DNA of 64,000 nucleotides from Chrysaora quinquecirrha (Eukaryota; Cnidaria; Scyphozoa; Semaeostomeae; Pelagiidae), in contig JACTAT010000060.1 of NCBI GenBank assembly GCA_014526335.1, positions 8,659,686 through 8,723,685 on the forward strand, given 5' to 3'. This document shows, one piece after another, positions 1-10,615 of the stretch. Numbering within the stretch: the stretch's first letter is position 1; each line of letters opens with the position of its first letter. The notes under the pieces are model-generated. The model made no database searches, was not told the origin of the DNA, and saw only the letters and a list, made by a program, of their open reading frames with translations. The position numbers were made by a program, and so were the translations under genes.

Positions 1-1207
1 GCCAAGTGAAGGAGAAATTCAGCAACTTTTAATGTCGTATCCTCTTCCTGGTTGGGTTGCGTCCCTTGGCCTAGGCCTAATAATAGGGACCTATCCTTAC
101 TCTGGAATGGGCCTCAGTTATGATACCTAAATATGTAAATGTAAAGTTTTAACCCTTAGATAGCTTTTGAAAAATTTTAACTTTCTCAAAAAGCCCAAAT
201 TTTATTAAATTTGGATGAAAAAATGAAATATATGTTAATTTCCTTGACTGCTGAATTCAGAAAAAAGAACAATGATGCTTTGAAGCTTCTACTTTCACAA
301 GCTCCTGCTGGGTCAAAGAGCAAGGACAGAAAGGTGCCCGTGCCTTGTGAAGGCATTCTGCTTTGATGTGCTTTCATTTCCTTTTAGTTGCACCCGCTCA
401 GTCAGGAACGACAGTTACATCTCAATCAGTTAAAATTGACTGCAAATTACCTCCTTTCCTGTCAACCCAGTCTGGATTTTGTGGCAGGAGTGTACCCCAG
501 CTGAAATTGGACCTGTGTCAAAGGCGCACATGACCGAAAACTATGTCCTGAAAAATTTGAAAAGCGCATCTATATTGAATAATGTACACCTATATCACTC
601 AACAGAAATGGTGAAAACAAACAAATAACACATGATTTATGACATAATTCAGTATAGAAACACATAACCTTGTTTTGCTGATATTTTAAAGGTGCTCTTG
701 GCTGAAAATAGCACACTTGGCCTTCAAAAATTGATGGTAGTAGTAGTACACTCGAGATCTTGTCTGAACCTGCCACAAAATCCGGACTGGCACTTTCTCA
801 ACAAGATCTTGGGTGTGCCATCACAAAGAAATTACAAGTGCAAAAAAAAGGTTGTAACAATCATTTTTCACTCACATAAACAATAAAACAATGGTGCAGT
901 GGTGTGCAACATTGAAACAACAAAATATCTCAAGTGCACCACTCACTTGCTCTGCAAACTGGTCCCTCTGACTTTAACAGTGCCAGTCTCTGGTAAAATT
1001 GGTCAAGATAAAATAATACCACTATAACAGGCCATCAGTAGGGCCATTGAGAGAGAGCATAGGTACTGAATTTGTCGTATCTCAGACCCTTCCAAGTCTC
1101 GTAGTTTTGCCCCACAATTCATGGTCATGACTCGAGTTAGAAAATGTTTTTCTATAAATGAATACCTTTGAAAGATTTATTCATTTAATTTGCTTATCTT
1201 TTCGCAG
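1..1207. other. Upstream or intronic sequence of ARPC5, no exon recognised
   Basis: This stretch lies 5' of the first ARPC5 exon I can identify and is probably intronic. I looked for the N-terminal ARPC5 exons and found none, so they probably lie upstream of the window. One inverted repeat is visible: about 22 bp with core GGATTTTGTGGCAGG near 474-488 returns inverted near 771-791. This suggests a small foldback element of roughly 325 bp. Confidence 0.4.
467..793. repeat. Small foldback (MITE-like) element
   Basis: The ends form an imperfect inverted repeat of about 22 bp: CCAGTCTGGATTTTGTGGCA at the left and its complement, with one mismatch, at the right. The interior shows no coding potential. 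The class is undetermined and no target duplication was established. Confidence 0.4.
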
Positions 1208-2992
1208 GATAAAGCTTTTGATCTCATAATAAGAGTATTAACATCATACAAAACATCAGACATTGGAGGAGCAGCATCGTCTCTGTCTACGAAAGAAGCT
1301 GATGTTCTCATGAAATATATCTACAGAGGATTTGCTGAACCAAGTGACAGTTATTGTGCTTCGTTGTTAACATGGCATGACAAGGTTCGAAACTTCTTAT
1401 GTTGATGACTTTTTATCCAGGGGGCACTTAGTACCTTATCTGCTATCATGATAATGGGGGGGTCATTTAAGGATTCAAGGGAACAAGGGTACATCCGAAA
1501 TATAACCAGGGAACAAGGGAACATCACTAAAATTAAAAAGGAACAAGGGAATGTCGGGAATCAGGGATCAGAAAAACTGTACTCTTGACTATCAGTCTAA
1601 AAAGTATGCCTACAAACCTGGGGGAAGGAGGGGATTTTTTCAAGGGAACAGGGGAACATGTAACCCCCTAAAGTGACCCCCATAGTGCAAAATCTTAGAA
1701 ATGTGTGCTTTGTTGTAGATGTGGGTCTGTAAAAGCCTAAATTCATAGTCTAACAAGGGGGAACAAACCCAAAAGGGTGTGGTTAAAGGAACATAGGGCA
1801 TTCACTTATTTATTGCAAAGAGAATGGCCATTATTATTTATTTGAGTCTAGCTGTTATCGAATGTTCCAAATTTTTGAAGCACTTTTTCATTGTCTCGGC
1901 TAAACTGCACTATAGTACATCCTCGATTATCCTAACAGGTTCAACTCAATTTTACGGAGGGTCGTTCGGATAAGCCGAAAATGCGGATAATCGAGGAGGA
2001 CAATTTCACTTGCTAGTCTTCCTTTCAAGGTTACTGTTGCCGCCCACAGGTACTTAAGGATTGCTCAAATGGATTGCAGACGACATTATTAGTGGAAATT
2101 TTTCAACACGAAGTAGCTACATTACAACTGGGAAATGTTATTGCTTCTGAAAAAGTTACAATCTGTTAAAACGAAAGATAAGCTGATTTAATATAATAGT
2201 TAAAATAATACAGTAATTATATTTGACAAACATTAAAAGTAGTGGGGCTTACATTTGGTTAATCTAAAATTAATTTGGATAAAACAGAAGGGTTAAGAAA
2301 TTTTCGCGTTTTGGAAAATCGAGGTTCGGATAATCGAGGATGTACTGTACTGCTACTCCCCCACAGAGGCGGACTGGCAGCGAATCTCAAGGGTTGCTAT
2401 TTCCAGTAAAGGGGGCCTGTTTTCACTATAGCAATTTGTCTTGTTAGTTGCTTCTAGCGAGTTCCTGTGTAAAAAATCGATTCAAGGCAAGGGCTACTGT
2501 TCATGTTAATACTTCTTTTCTTATTTGCGATATTTCGATGGCAAAATCGTCTCCCTTTTATACATATTTTTGCATTTCTATTTTTCTTGCTTTCATGTTT
2601 TTGTGTGCATATGCTGATTATCTTTTTATTTTTACTTCTTCCAATTGTCTGCATTGAGAAACAATTTCTGGTGTTTCCAACTGTTTTCAGACTGAGCGAA
2701 ACCAATACATATCTCTTCAAAATCCCAAGAAATCGAAGAGATTTGCTCAGGAAACAACAGAAACAGTTTGTTAAAGACCCTCTGTTTAACAAGAAGGCCC
2801 GGGTTGCAATCGCAACCTAGCATCCCTGCCAGTTCGCCCTGCTGCTCCCTCATATACAGTTATGTTTTACTATGTTGTCTTGAAACTTATTCTTCTCTTT
2901 TTCTTAAATTTTCTCTTTGTCCTACTTAGCTTGTTGCAATTGGTGGTCCAGGAAGCATCATTCGTGTTCTAACAGATCGAAAGACAGTCTAG
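1208..2992 (+). CDS. ARPC5: Arp2/3 complex subunit 5 (p16-Arc), C-terminal exons only
   Basis: Two coding exons are visible: 1208-1384 (59 codons, acceptor after TTCGCAG, donor AAG/GTTCG) and 2930-2992 (20 codons plus TAG, acceptor CTACTTAG). Both junctions are phase 0. Together they give the C-terminal 79 residues. The first exon contains LMKYIYRGF followed by PSD and WHDK; the second reads GGPGSIIRVLTDRKTV to the stop. These are the conserved C-terminal signatures of ARPC5, a scaffold subunit of the actin-nucleating Arp2/3 complex in the cytoplasm. The family is about 150 residues long, so the N-terminal half must lie upstream, beyond the window. The intron between the two exons contains a pogo-like MITE. 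Confidence 0.93.
1913..2347. mobile_element. Non-autonomous pogo/Tc1-like MITE with TA duplication
   Basis: The ends are near-perfect inverted repeats: TAGTACATCCTCGATTATCC on the left, and CAGTACATCCTCGATTATCC read inward from the right. The element is flanked by TA on both sides (1911-1912 and 2348-2349). The CAGT-type terminus with a TA target duplication is typical of the pogo/Tigger group of Tc1-mariner transposons. It is about 435 bp long with no transposase reading frame, and it sits in the last ARPC5 intron. Confidence 0.75.
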
Positions 2993-4822
2993 ATAAGCAT
3001 GTTCTTTATTTTTTACTATTTACTATTTCTTATCCAAATAAGTCCGTCCAAAAGAGACTGCAGATTTCATAATAATAGCAATAATTTTTAGTATTTTTGA
3101 TCACTAAGCAATAATTCTTCAGAGCTTCGAAATTATGTCATAATTCGTTCGAATTGCTCAGGCGTTCTTAGTGTTCCGATTTATATTTGCGAAAAACTCG
3201 TACCTTATGGTGTGATTTCAGTGTGCGACAACTCTGTTACAAGCTAAGACCCAGATGAGGGAAATTTCATTTTTTCGATAGACGAAGAAAGAAAATTATT
3301 AATAAATAATTCCATCAAAATAAAACTTAAAACTACGATAATTTTATCAAAAATTGATTATTTGGTAATATATACGTTACAACGAGAAATAACAACTTTT
3401 AAGGGGGTTTAATTTTGCATAAAATTGAACAGGCATTAGCCATATGCAGCCCGAGACTTCGTTTACATTTTCAAATATGGCTTGATATCATGGCTCAAAT
3501 GAAAAAGTTGGCAAATATTGTATGAAATGAACTTCTTCATTGATGCAGTATCAATAGAGAGTGCTGACGCTTACAGTATGATTGGCAGTTCTTTTTTTAA
3601 TGCAATATGAAATTAACATGATGAGGAACACGGAATAAAGAAATACAGCATGAAGTGAAGATGCAGACGAATACAGCATGAAATGCATAACACCCATGCC
3701 TGACGAATACATAATGAAACGAACATGCTGACCACGTGCACCATGAAGTGACCATGCAGACGAATGCAGTATGAAATGAACATATATTTGAATGCCGTAT
3801 GAAATGAGGATCAAGCTGACCAATACAGCTGACCAATACAGCATGAAGTGACAATGCAATGCAGACGAATACAGTATTAAATTAACATGTATTTGAATGC
3901 GGCATGAAATAAGTGTGCTAACGAATACAGCATGAAATGAACATTTTTTGAATGCGGTATGAAATAAGTATGCTGACGAGTACAGCATGAAATGAACATC
4001 TATTTGAATGCCGTATGAAATGAGAATGCCGACGAATACAATATGAAATGAACATCTTTTGAATGCAGTATGAAATAACGAATACAATATGAAATGAACA
4101 TGCTTTTCAGCTTTTCAATGCAATATGAAATGAACATGCTGAAACGGTATGAAATGAAAACGGATTTTACATGAAATGAGCATTCTTTGGAGGCCTATAC
4201 AGTACGATGCGAATATGCTGAATATGCTGATAAATATGCTGACTGAATATGCTGATAAAATGAACATGTTGATGAAGCTGATGAGCAGAATGTGAAATCA
4301 ATCAGAATGAATGCCAGCGATTAAGGTACAAAACGCTGATAAATACAGATTTTAATGCAGATGGGAGTGAATAATGTTTCAAGTAAACAAGGCCAAATCA
4401 GAATTTAAAGAGCCAAATTACAATAAAACTAAATGCTAATAAAACAACTTTGACAGACACTAGTATACAGTGTAAAGCGCAGAAAAGAAGCAGAACTTAT
4501 AAGAACCTTCAACCTAAAATTTTGGTGGAAGATCTTCAAGAATTGCCTTGAAGGTTGTGTTAAGCATCGAGGCACTGCTTCAAGCACCAGAGAACAAGAC
4601 AATATACACTCTACTGCGGTCCTCGGCAAAGTAACGTTTCTTTGTATGTTTTTTCGCCATACATTGTATCCCAAAATTAGAACCACAACAAGGCTATATG
4701 TCAAAAATGAAGGTTCTTTCAAGCGGGTTTTACTGTAAATTTTCCTCCCCCCGCCCACGATCCTCACCCCCTACCATTACAAATCACAAATTAGTTCTAC
4801 TGTCCGACATTATCATACAAAT
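2993..4822. other. Convergent intergenic region between ARPC5 and TMEM115
   Basis: Both flanking genes end here. Apart from the minisatellite at about 3549-4260 I see no gene. Nothing else recognisable is present. Confidence 0.5.
3549..4260. repeat. Degenerate minisatellite (GAATACAGYATGAAATGAACAT units)
   Basis: Roughly two dozen diverged units built on GAATACAGTATGAAATGAAC, often followed by ATGCTGAC or ATTTGAATGC, run through this segment. The unit length is about 25-35 bp. The array keeps an apparent 178-codon frame open on the minus strand (3551-4087), which is only the repeat read through. Related units, inverted, occur in an AFMID intron near 13380-13525. Confidence 0.8.
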
Positions 4823-7694
4823 TTACGTTTCAACTTCTCTTTTATCAACAGTCTCAGCTACGTCTTCAGGATTGTCATCATTGTCATTATTTTCATTATC
4901 TCTTTCTGTTTCTTTAGTTGCATTTTCATCATCAATTGATGGCCAATTTTCTTCCTCCTTTTCTGGAAGACTCTTCTGCTCTTGTTTCAGACGTTCATTT
5001 AGTGCCCTCAACGCTTTTCGCCTGCAATTATAACAAATTTGGTTTATCATCCACAAAATGGTCTACATACGATTCGGCGTCGAATAGTCGAACTTCAAGA
5101 AATAGCGTCAGAATTAGAGAAGTGTTTTAGGATCATTGTTTGCAGAGGTTTTAGGTTCAGAATCAGTGTTATAGGGTAGCTAATAAAATCATGGATATAA
5201 CTGATATCACAGTGGGGGATTGGGGGCAGCAGCCCCTTAATAGAAAAAAACGCTTTTTGATCAAAATCCATTTTGCGTTTGTTTACGTTTCGCTATTTCC
5301 CCATTCGAAATTTCCAACTTCGTAAGAGGAGTGGGTCCGCTAAATTGCATGCGTCCCCAGACATGGTAATACGCGAAAAACATATTCAAAATGCGTTTCC
5401 AGACAAGAGCTACACGCAGTCAGGCTTTTTATACCTTATTTAAGCAGCATCTGTGATTTCATTAACGACTGACCCAAACCTCGCAGACTCGCGTTTCTTA
5501 TAAGGCACAAAGTGTGTGTAAAATATAAGAGAAGGAGGGATATAAACGAAGATCATGTGAAGGTTGAGATGGCAGGGAAAAAAGCAAGAGAAAGACAAAG
5601 ATTGAAGATGAAAGACTGAATGACGGGCATATTTGGTGTTGGAGATGGAGAACAACAAGGCGAGATCGCAAACACCCCACGTCCAACCCCCTTCTAACTC
5701 GCCCCACTTTTTAGGTCAATTCACCCTATCTTTTAAGTCGATTTACCCCATTTTTGAAGTCAACTCGCCCCACATTAAATGTCATCTTACCCCACCTCAA
5801 AAGTCAACTCGCCTTCACTGTAAATAAAGGCGGATTAACATTAACAGTATCTTTTTCGCTGACATAAAAGTCCAAAGTTGCGGGCTCTACTTGACCATGT
5901 TTAGGCAATGCAGGGCAAGTTGGGAGTGGGCGAGTTGACCTGTTACTGATCGCAAGAGAAAGGAACAGATAGAGGAAGAGCGCACCATATGATCTGTCTA
6001 CGATTGCCAGGATGCCAGAAGAAGTACACGCTTTTTTATAAGGAACCTACCTCAAGGCCTAGTTCTTCAAGTGCCTTATTTTTGGACCTCTTTTGAGGCA
6101 ATTGCAGTTCCAACAGTTCCTTAATAGTTCCTTAATTTTAACTGCACATACAGTGGTCTCAACAATAAAAGAGAGACACTTGCATGTAAGCAGAGCTCGA
6201 GAATACTCAAGGAAACATTTGATACATGCTTAACGTGCAATTTATGTGGTTTTCGACTGCAAATGAATGGAACCAGCTTTCTAAAACTATTCAACAATAA
6301 AAAGTTGCTTAATGATTTTCTCTTTAGTAGTATAAGTTCTTTAAATTTTCGGGCCTTCTACATGTAGGACCTTATAAAGTGGTTCCTTATAAAAAAAGCG
6401 TGTATATAAGTTAAAGCATTTTTATGTAAATAAAAGTACCAGGAAGCAGTAATCCCTAAACAGATTATATCAGTACAAATTTACAACCCTACCTTCGTCT
6501 TTCCGCATCGCTTGGACTAGTTCCTGGTAAGCTTATCGTTATTGAAGAAGGAGCTCCGACGTCATAAGTTCGAACTGGAGCTTTGCAAAAACCAGTCTTT
6601 AAGAGTATGTTGAAAAAGATCTGTGAAATCTTCTGAATTGGAGGCCTTGAAAAATACATTCAGTTGTTAGTAAATTTTAAGGTCCTGGCCAAACGATCAA
6701 ACATTGTTGGTCAAGCATTTGAGATTTGTTTGTCAAGGAAAATGTTTGAACGTTTGACCACGTCAAAAACATTGCTGGTCCATAATTTTTTGTTTGCGTA
6801 AAACCAATAGTTTTTGTGTTATTCAAGGAACCTTTGGTCTGAGTTGAGGCTGGAGTTCCTTAATATTTAAACGAAATGAGGCTGAAAGTTCTTTACACTG
6901 TTATACTGTTTCTTATAGTGAAATAAGTATGTTTGAATACTAATTTTTACAGCAAATTCATTTAAACTTGCTTCGTTTTCTAATGTTAAATCTAAATTAG
7001 TTTTGGGGGAAGTACTAATTGCTATTCTTTTTTTATTTGTACAAACCAACTTTTTATTGAAAAAACGTTGTTCTTAGTTTTTTATCCGAGCCTTGATAGT
7101 TCCTAAAAGTTCCTTAAGTATTGAAAAAATATAAGAAACTCCAGCCTCAGCTCGGACCAAAGGTTCCTTTTAGGTACCTCATAGGAGCAGGAAAAAATGT
7201 TGCGAGAATAAAATGTTCATTCATGTCTCCTTTGATTCCTTTTCCTCTTGGTTGATAGAATCGCAGGTAGACCCATCCAGTTAGTATACCATTCAACAGC
7301 AACAGTGGATGAGCCATCGGTAGTATGCCAACTGTAGCAAATACACAGCTAAGTGTGATCAATATTGATGGTATAGCCTAGAAACAAAACATATGGTTTT
7401 GAGAAGTTAGTTCCAACTTCTGAGGATTGATATTATGATGGTGATGATCAAGGATATTGAACTGGATCATTTCTATGTTGATGTGATCATAATGGTGATA
7501 ATAATAATGGTCAAGATGAAGATGGTGAAATTAATAGATAATGATGATAATGGTGGTGATAATAATTACAATGAATGATAATGATGATTGATTATGATTA
7601 GGATGAGTAAGATGATGATGATGGTGGCGAGGATGATTGATCATATAGATGATTGTGATGATGACGATGATAATGATAATAACGATAGATGATA

Positions 7695-7730
<36 letters not shown>

Positions 7731-10491
7731 AAGATGATTATTACGATGATGATGATAACAATGATGATGATTACAAATAAGATGATAATGATGATCGTCA
7801 TGAAGATGATAATGATGATGATTGATTATTGTAAATTGTAATGGTGTTGTTGATGATGATGATGATGATGATAATGATGATCACGATGATGATGTCAATG
7901 TTAACAACAAGGAAGAAGAGATGCTTGAAGGTAGAGTTGAGCAATAGCAATAGTCATCAACAGAGTTAAAATATATGTAAAAATGTGTCTTTACTGTAGT
8001 ATTTGAAGTTACCTCAACTCGGACATCTGTAATTCTAAGATCAACTTTATTATCAGGCATGATTTGTTTGAATGCAACAGTAATACCACCAATGATACCA
8101 GCCATGCCACTAAACGTTGTAAACCTATTGAAAGTAAAAGATAAACATCTTAACATTTTTTAATCATTTTATTTATTTTATGAATTAAAAGGTGTTGGAT
8201 TTCTAGCCCAGAATTTTGTTTTGAATTAATTAAACTTACCAAACATTCATGTTTTGAAATGAAAGATAAGCGAAAAGACACATGATAGCTGTGAATATTG
8301 TAGAAAACACATCTAAAATTGCCAGAAATTTCTAGAAAGAGAGACTTTATTAAAATAAGTATATCCAGGATGTTCTCCAGCCAAATAATGCTGGTATGAT
8401 CATGATCATTATCAGTATGACAGTGATGCCGATGATTATGGTGACAATGATGATGACGATGATAATGATGATGATGGTGGTGATGGTGATTAAGACAACA
8501 ATGGAGATGATGATGATCATGAAGATGATGATGATGGTGATTATGGCAATGACGATGGCAATGATGATGATGATGATTACGATGATGATGATGGTGATGG
8601 TGATTACGACAATAATGGAGATGATTATGATCATGAAGATGATTATGGTGATGATAATGGTGATGATGATGACAATGATAATGATGACGATGATGGCAAT
8701 GATGATGATGATGACAATGGCGATGATGACAACAAAGATAATGATAGTTATAAAATAATGACAAAAAGCATAGCAAATCAGCTGTAAAATTATTGTTTAC
8801 CAAAAGCTCTAATGCACCCCATAATGGCTCAAGTTGCTTTCCGCAAAGTAGCAGCACGGCAATGTCTATTAATACCTGAAAGAACATTTGAAGGTATTAG
8901 AACAGTTTACCAGAATAGTAGAAGACCGAAATGAAAAGGCTGAAGAGTCTGAATATATAAACATTTTGCCTGAATAATAGACTTACAAAAATAAAATTTG
9001 TCTCAGTAAGACCCCCTGTCAGCAACGTCCATATTCTGAAATTAGGGGGTATTAAGCTGCAAGAGAGAGAACAGTTGATAATGTCAGAATTTTAAGAGAA
9101 ATTCTTTACTTTTTCATTCTGACTATATGAAAACTAACAAAAATGATTTGAAGACAATAATCAATGTTGTAAAAGCAAAGCTCAACTTACTATCCAGGAG
9201 TAACAGCTAATACTTTATACACTGATGATATCAGACCAAGAACATATAATACAATAACGGAAAGAGAAGTATACTGTATAACCAATGATGTATTTTCGTA
9301 TGTTACAGCCAGCCAGGACTAGAAAAACAAAAAATGTTTAGCTGCAAGTTTAGCTTTTCGAAAGAATTTCAGAAAGAACCTTTTATATTGTGTTAAAGAT
9401 CAAAACACTGGTAGAAACCTAGAGTGGTAAGCAGTGGCGTATCCAGGTCTAAAGTAGTGGGGGGGTCTGGGGAAAATTTTTGCAGATCACGTCCTTCATA
9501 CTCTTGCAAATTCGGGGAAACGCCCTTTTTGCCCCCCCCCCATGAGTTTTACAATGTTTTTGGACAAATCTCGAGGACCATATTTTAGAAAAGTGGGGGG
9601 GGGTCCAGACCCCCCATTCCCCCCTTGGGTACGCTACTGGCTGGTAAGGTGCTGCGGCTTTGTGGTCTGATCCAGCTTGCTTGTGGTGGTGTCAAGATCC
9701 CCCTGAGATTTGGGGGGAGTTCAAGCCCCTGCAGCCACTGCGTCACAGCTAGGATTGAGTCTTACTAGCTCATTTTCTTCTGAGCTCTTAGTGACTGGTG
9801 CTAAATACACCCTGGTTCACTTTCCTTCACCCAAAGTCAAAACAAGATGCCGATTACTAATCTAGGTAGGTACTTAGGTTATACCCAGGTTGGAAAAGGT
9901 GCTCATTTTCGCCGACGCGTCAGTGCGAGCAAGTGAAAGTTGCGAACTGTGAGCTGCGAGAAACCTCAAAAACTGATGCTTGAGGTGCGAGTGAAAAGAC
10001 GCCAACAATAGCAACCTTTTGTAATATGTGCGAGAGTTCACTTTCAAGGATGCGAGTCGAAAAAATTTTTTGAAATCGTAGCTGCGAGTGAAAACATGTT
10101 TTCCAACCACGTTTATACCCCCTTTAAATGTGCATTGTCTATCTTCCACTGTCTGGATGTGGGAAAATACTGCAACAGGTGCATGTTTTCTCGAGATTTT
10201 TAAGTAAGACTCGGCTCTAAAGAAACAGCATGCCTAAACATAACTGCAATAGCCTATACAAAATACTGTAAACCTAAACCTAAAGGGAAATGGGCCTAAA
10301 GTTAAAAATTAAAAAAGGTTTCTGAATAGGGTAGGTCTCCAAAAATGTTTGCAAAAAAGTTTTGGATCCTGTTTGATGTTTATTTAATTACTTGAAGATA
10401 GAGTCAAATACTTTCCAATGATTGAAAATCTTGCAGATTTCTTTCAACTCACCTTGAAGATTAATAATTTTTGCATAACGTTGGCAGCCAT
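4823..10491 (-). CDS. TMEM115: Transmembrane protein 115 (Golgi rhomboid-like membrane protein), complete
   Basis: Nine exons on the minus strand: 10453-10491 (ATG), 9191-9318, 8987-9056, 8801-8875, 8240-8331, 8013-8124, 7178-7377, 6493-6645 and 4823-5021 (TAA). All junctions have GT/AG and matching phases, giving 1,068 nt or 355 residues; human TMEM115 is about 351. Recognisable blocks are LAVTPGY, the PPNF..IWTL segment, LEPLWGALELL, GGITVAFKQ, GWVYLRFYQ followed by GDMNEHF, TYDVGAPSSITISLPGT, and a C-terminal ALNERLK followed by WPSIDDE. Several hydrophobic stretches fit a multipass rhomboid-like core without protease residues. The family resides in the Golgi and is linked to retrograde Golgi-to-ER transport. 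The C-terminal tail is cytosolic and acidic. The start is chosen because exon 1 (13 codons) splices in phase to exon 2 and lies head-to-head with AFMID. Confidence 0.96.
6027..6402. mobile_element. MITE family A, copy 1 (CACGC...GCGTG termini, TA flanks)
   Basis: The terminal inverted repeats read CACGCTTTTTTATAAGGAAC at the left and GTTCCTTATAAAAAAAGCGT at the right, flanked by TA. A closely similar second copy lies at 44722-45121 with the same internal sequence, so this is a genuine dispersed family. It lies in the last TMEM115 intron. No coding capacity is seen. Confidence 0.8.
6680..6800. repeat. Partial copy of the CAAACGATCAAACATT foldback family
   Basis: The segment contains CCAAACGATCAAACATTGTT, TCAAGCATTTGAGATTTG and an inverted partner further on. 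This is a half-element of the family seen in full at 26399-26673, 26983-27282 and 48452-48833. Confidence 0.6.
6825..7169. mobile_element. MITE family B with long inverted repeats, next to a splice donor
   Basis: Left arm AAGGAACCTTTGGTCTGAGT, continuing into TGAGGCTGGAGTT, is repeated inverted at 7137-7169 with two mismatches. The right end stops about 7 nt from the 5' splice site of TMEM115 exon 7 (donor GT at 7177-7176). The interior is AT-rich and non-coding. Confidence 0.75.
7435..7905. repeat. (GAT)n/(GATAAT)n microsatellite
   Basis: An interrupted GATGAT/AATGAT trinucleotide array in TMEM115 intron 6. It generates spurious poly-Ile frames on the minus strand. Confidence 0.9.
8393..8757. 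repeat. (GAT)n microsatellite
   Basis: A second GATGATGATG-rich array, in TMEM115 intron 4. It contains an internal duplication of about 112 bp around GGTGATGGTGATTA. Poly-Met, poly-His and poly-Ile frames across it are artefacts. Confidence 0.9.
9432..9641. mobile_element. hAT-like MITE (CAGTGGCGTA termini)
   Basis: The left end reads CAGTGGCGTATCCAGG. The right end, read inward, is CCAGTAGCGTACCCAAGG. TGGTAAG is present immediately outside both ends (9425-9431 and 9642-9648), which fits a short target duplication. CAGTGGCGTA-type termini are common in hAT-derived MITEs. It lies in TMEM115 intron 1, directly beside a SINE. Confidence 0.6.
9645..9832 (+). mobile_element. SINE-like element, family S1, copy 1
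   Basis: This copy shares a tail (CACTGCGTCACAGC, a spacer, then GTGACTGGTGCTAAATACAC and TTCACC) with copies at 23460-23636 and 46757-47032. The head resembles a degenerate tRNA, with a box-B-like AGTTCAAGCCC. The three copies have the same internal order at unrelated loci, which supports a retroposon family. Confidence 0.65.
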
Positions 10492-10615
10492 TTTGTAGTG
10501 ACACCTCAGTAATTCAATTCATTGGAAATAATATAATGAGAAGTTTTAGATTCAATTCAATGTTGCATAAGGAAAACAAAACAAAAGCACGGTTCAGTTC
10601 ATTGCACTGGCAACA
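10492..10615. promoter_or_regulatory. Putative bidirectional promoter of TMEM115 and AFMID
   Basis: The two start codons, TMEM115 at 10491 on the minus strand and AFMID at 10616 on the plus strand, are separated by only 124 bp. Both 5' ends and any shared promoter must therefore lie here, unless there are upstream non-coding exons. I see no convincing TATA box placed for either gene. Confidence 0.55.

Noticed and set aside
2454..2820. Overlapping frames of about 105-112 codons on both strands in the ARPC5 intron
   Set aside because: Low-complexity hydrophobic or basic composition, no conserved motif, and located inside a spliced intron.
3551..4087. 178-codon open frame on the minus strand
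   Set aside because: It is the GAATACAGTATGAAATGAAC minisatellite read through. The protein is the same short peptide repeated with drift.
8150..8887. 245-codon His-rich frame on the minus strand
   Set aside because: It is the GAT microsatellite plus intron sequence joining two real TMEM115 exons. Only 8801-8875 and 8240-8331 are coding, and in-phase splice sites show this.
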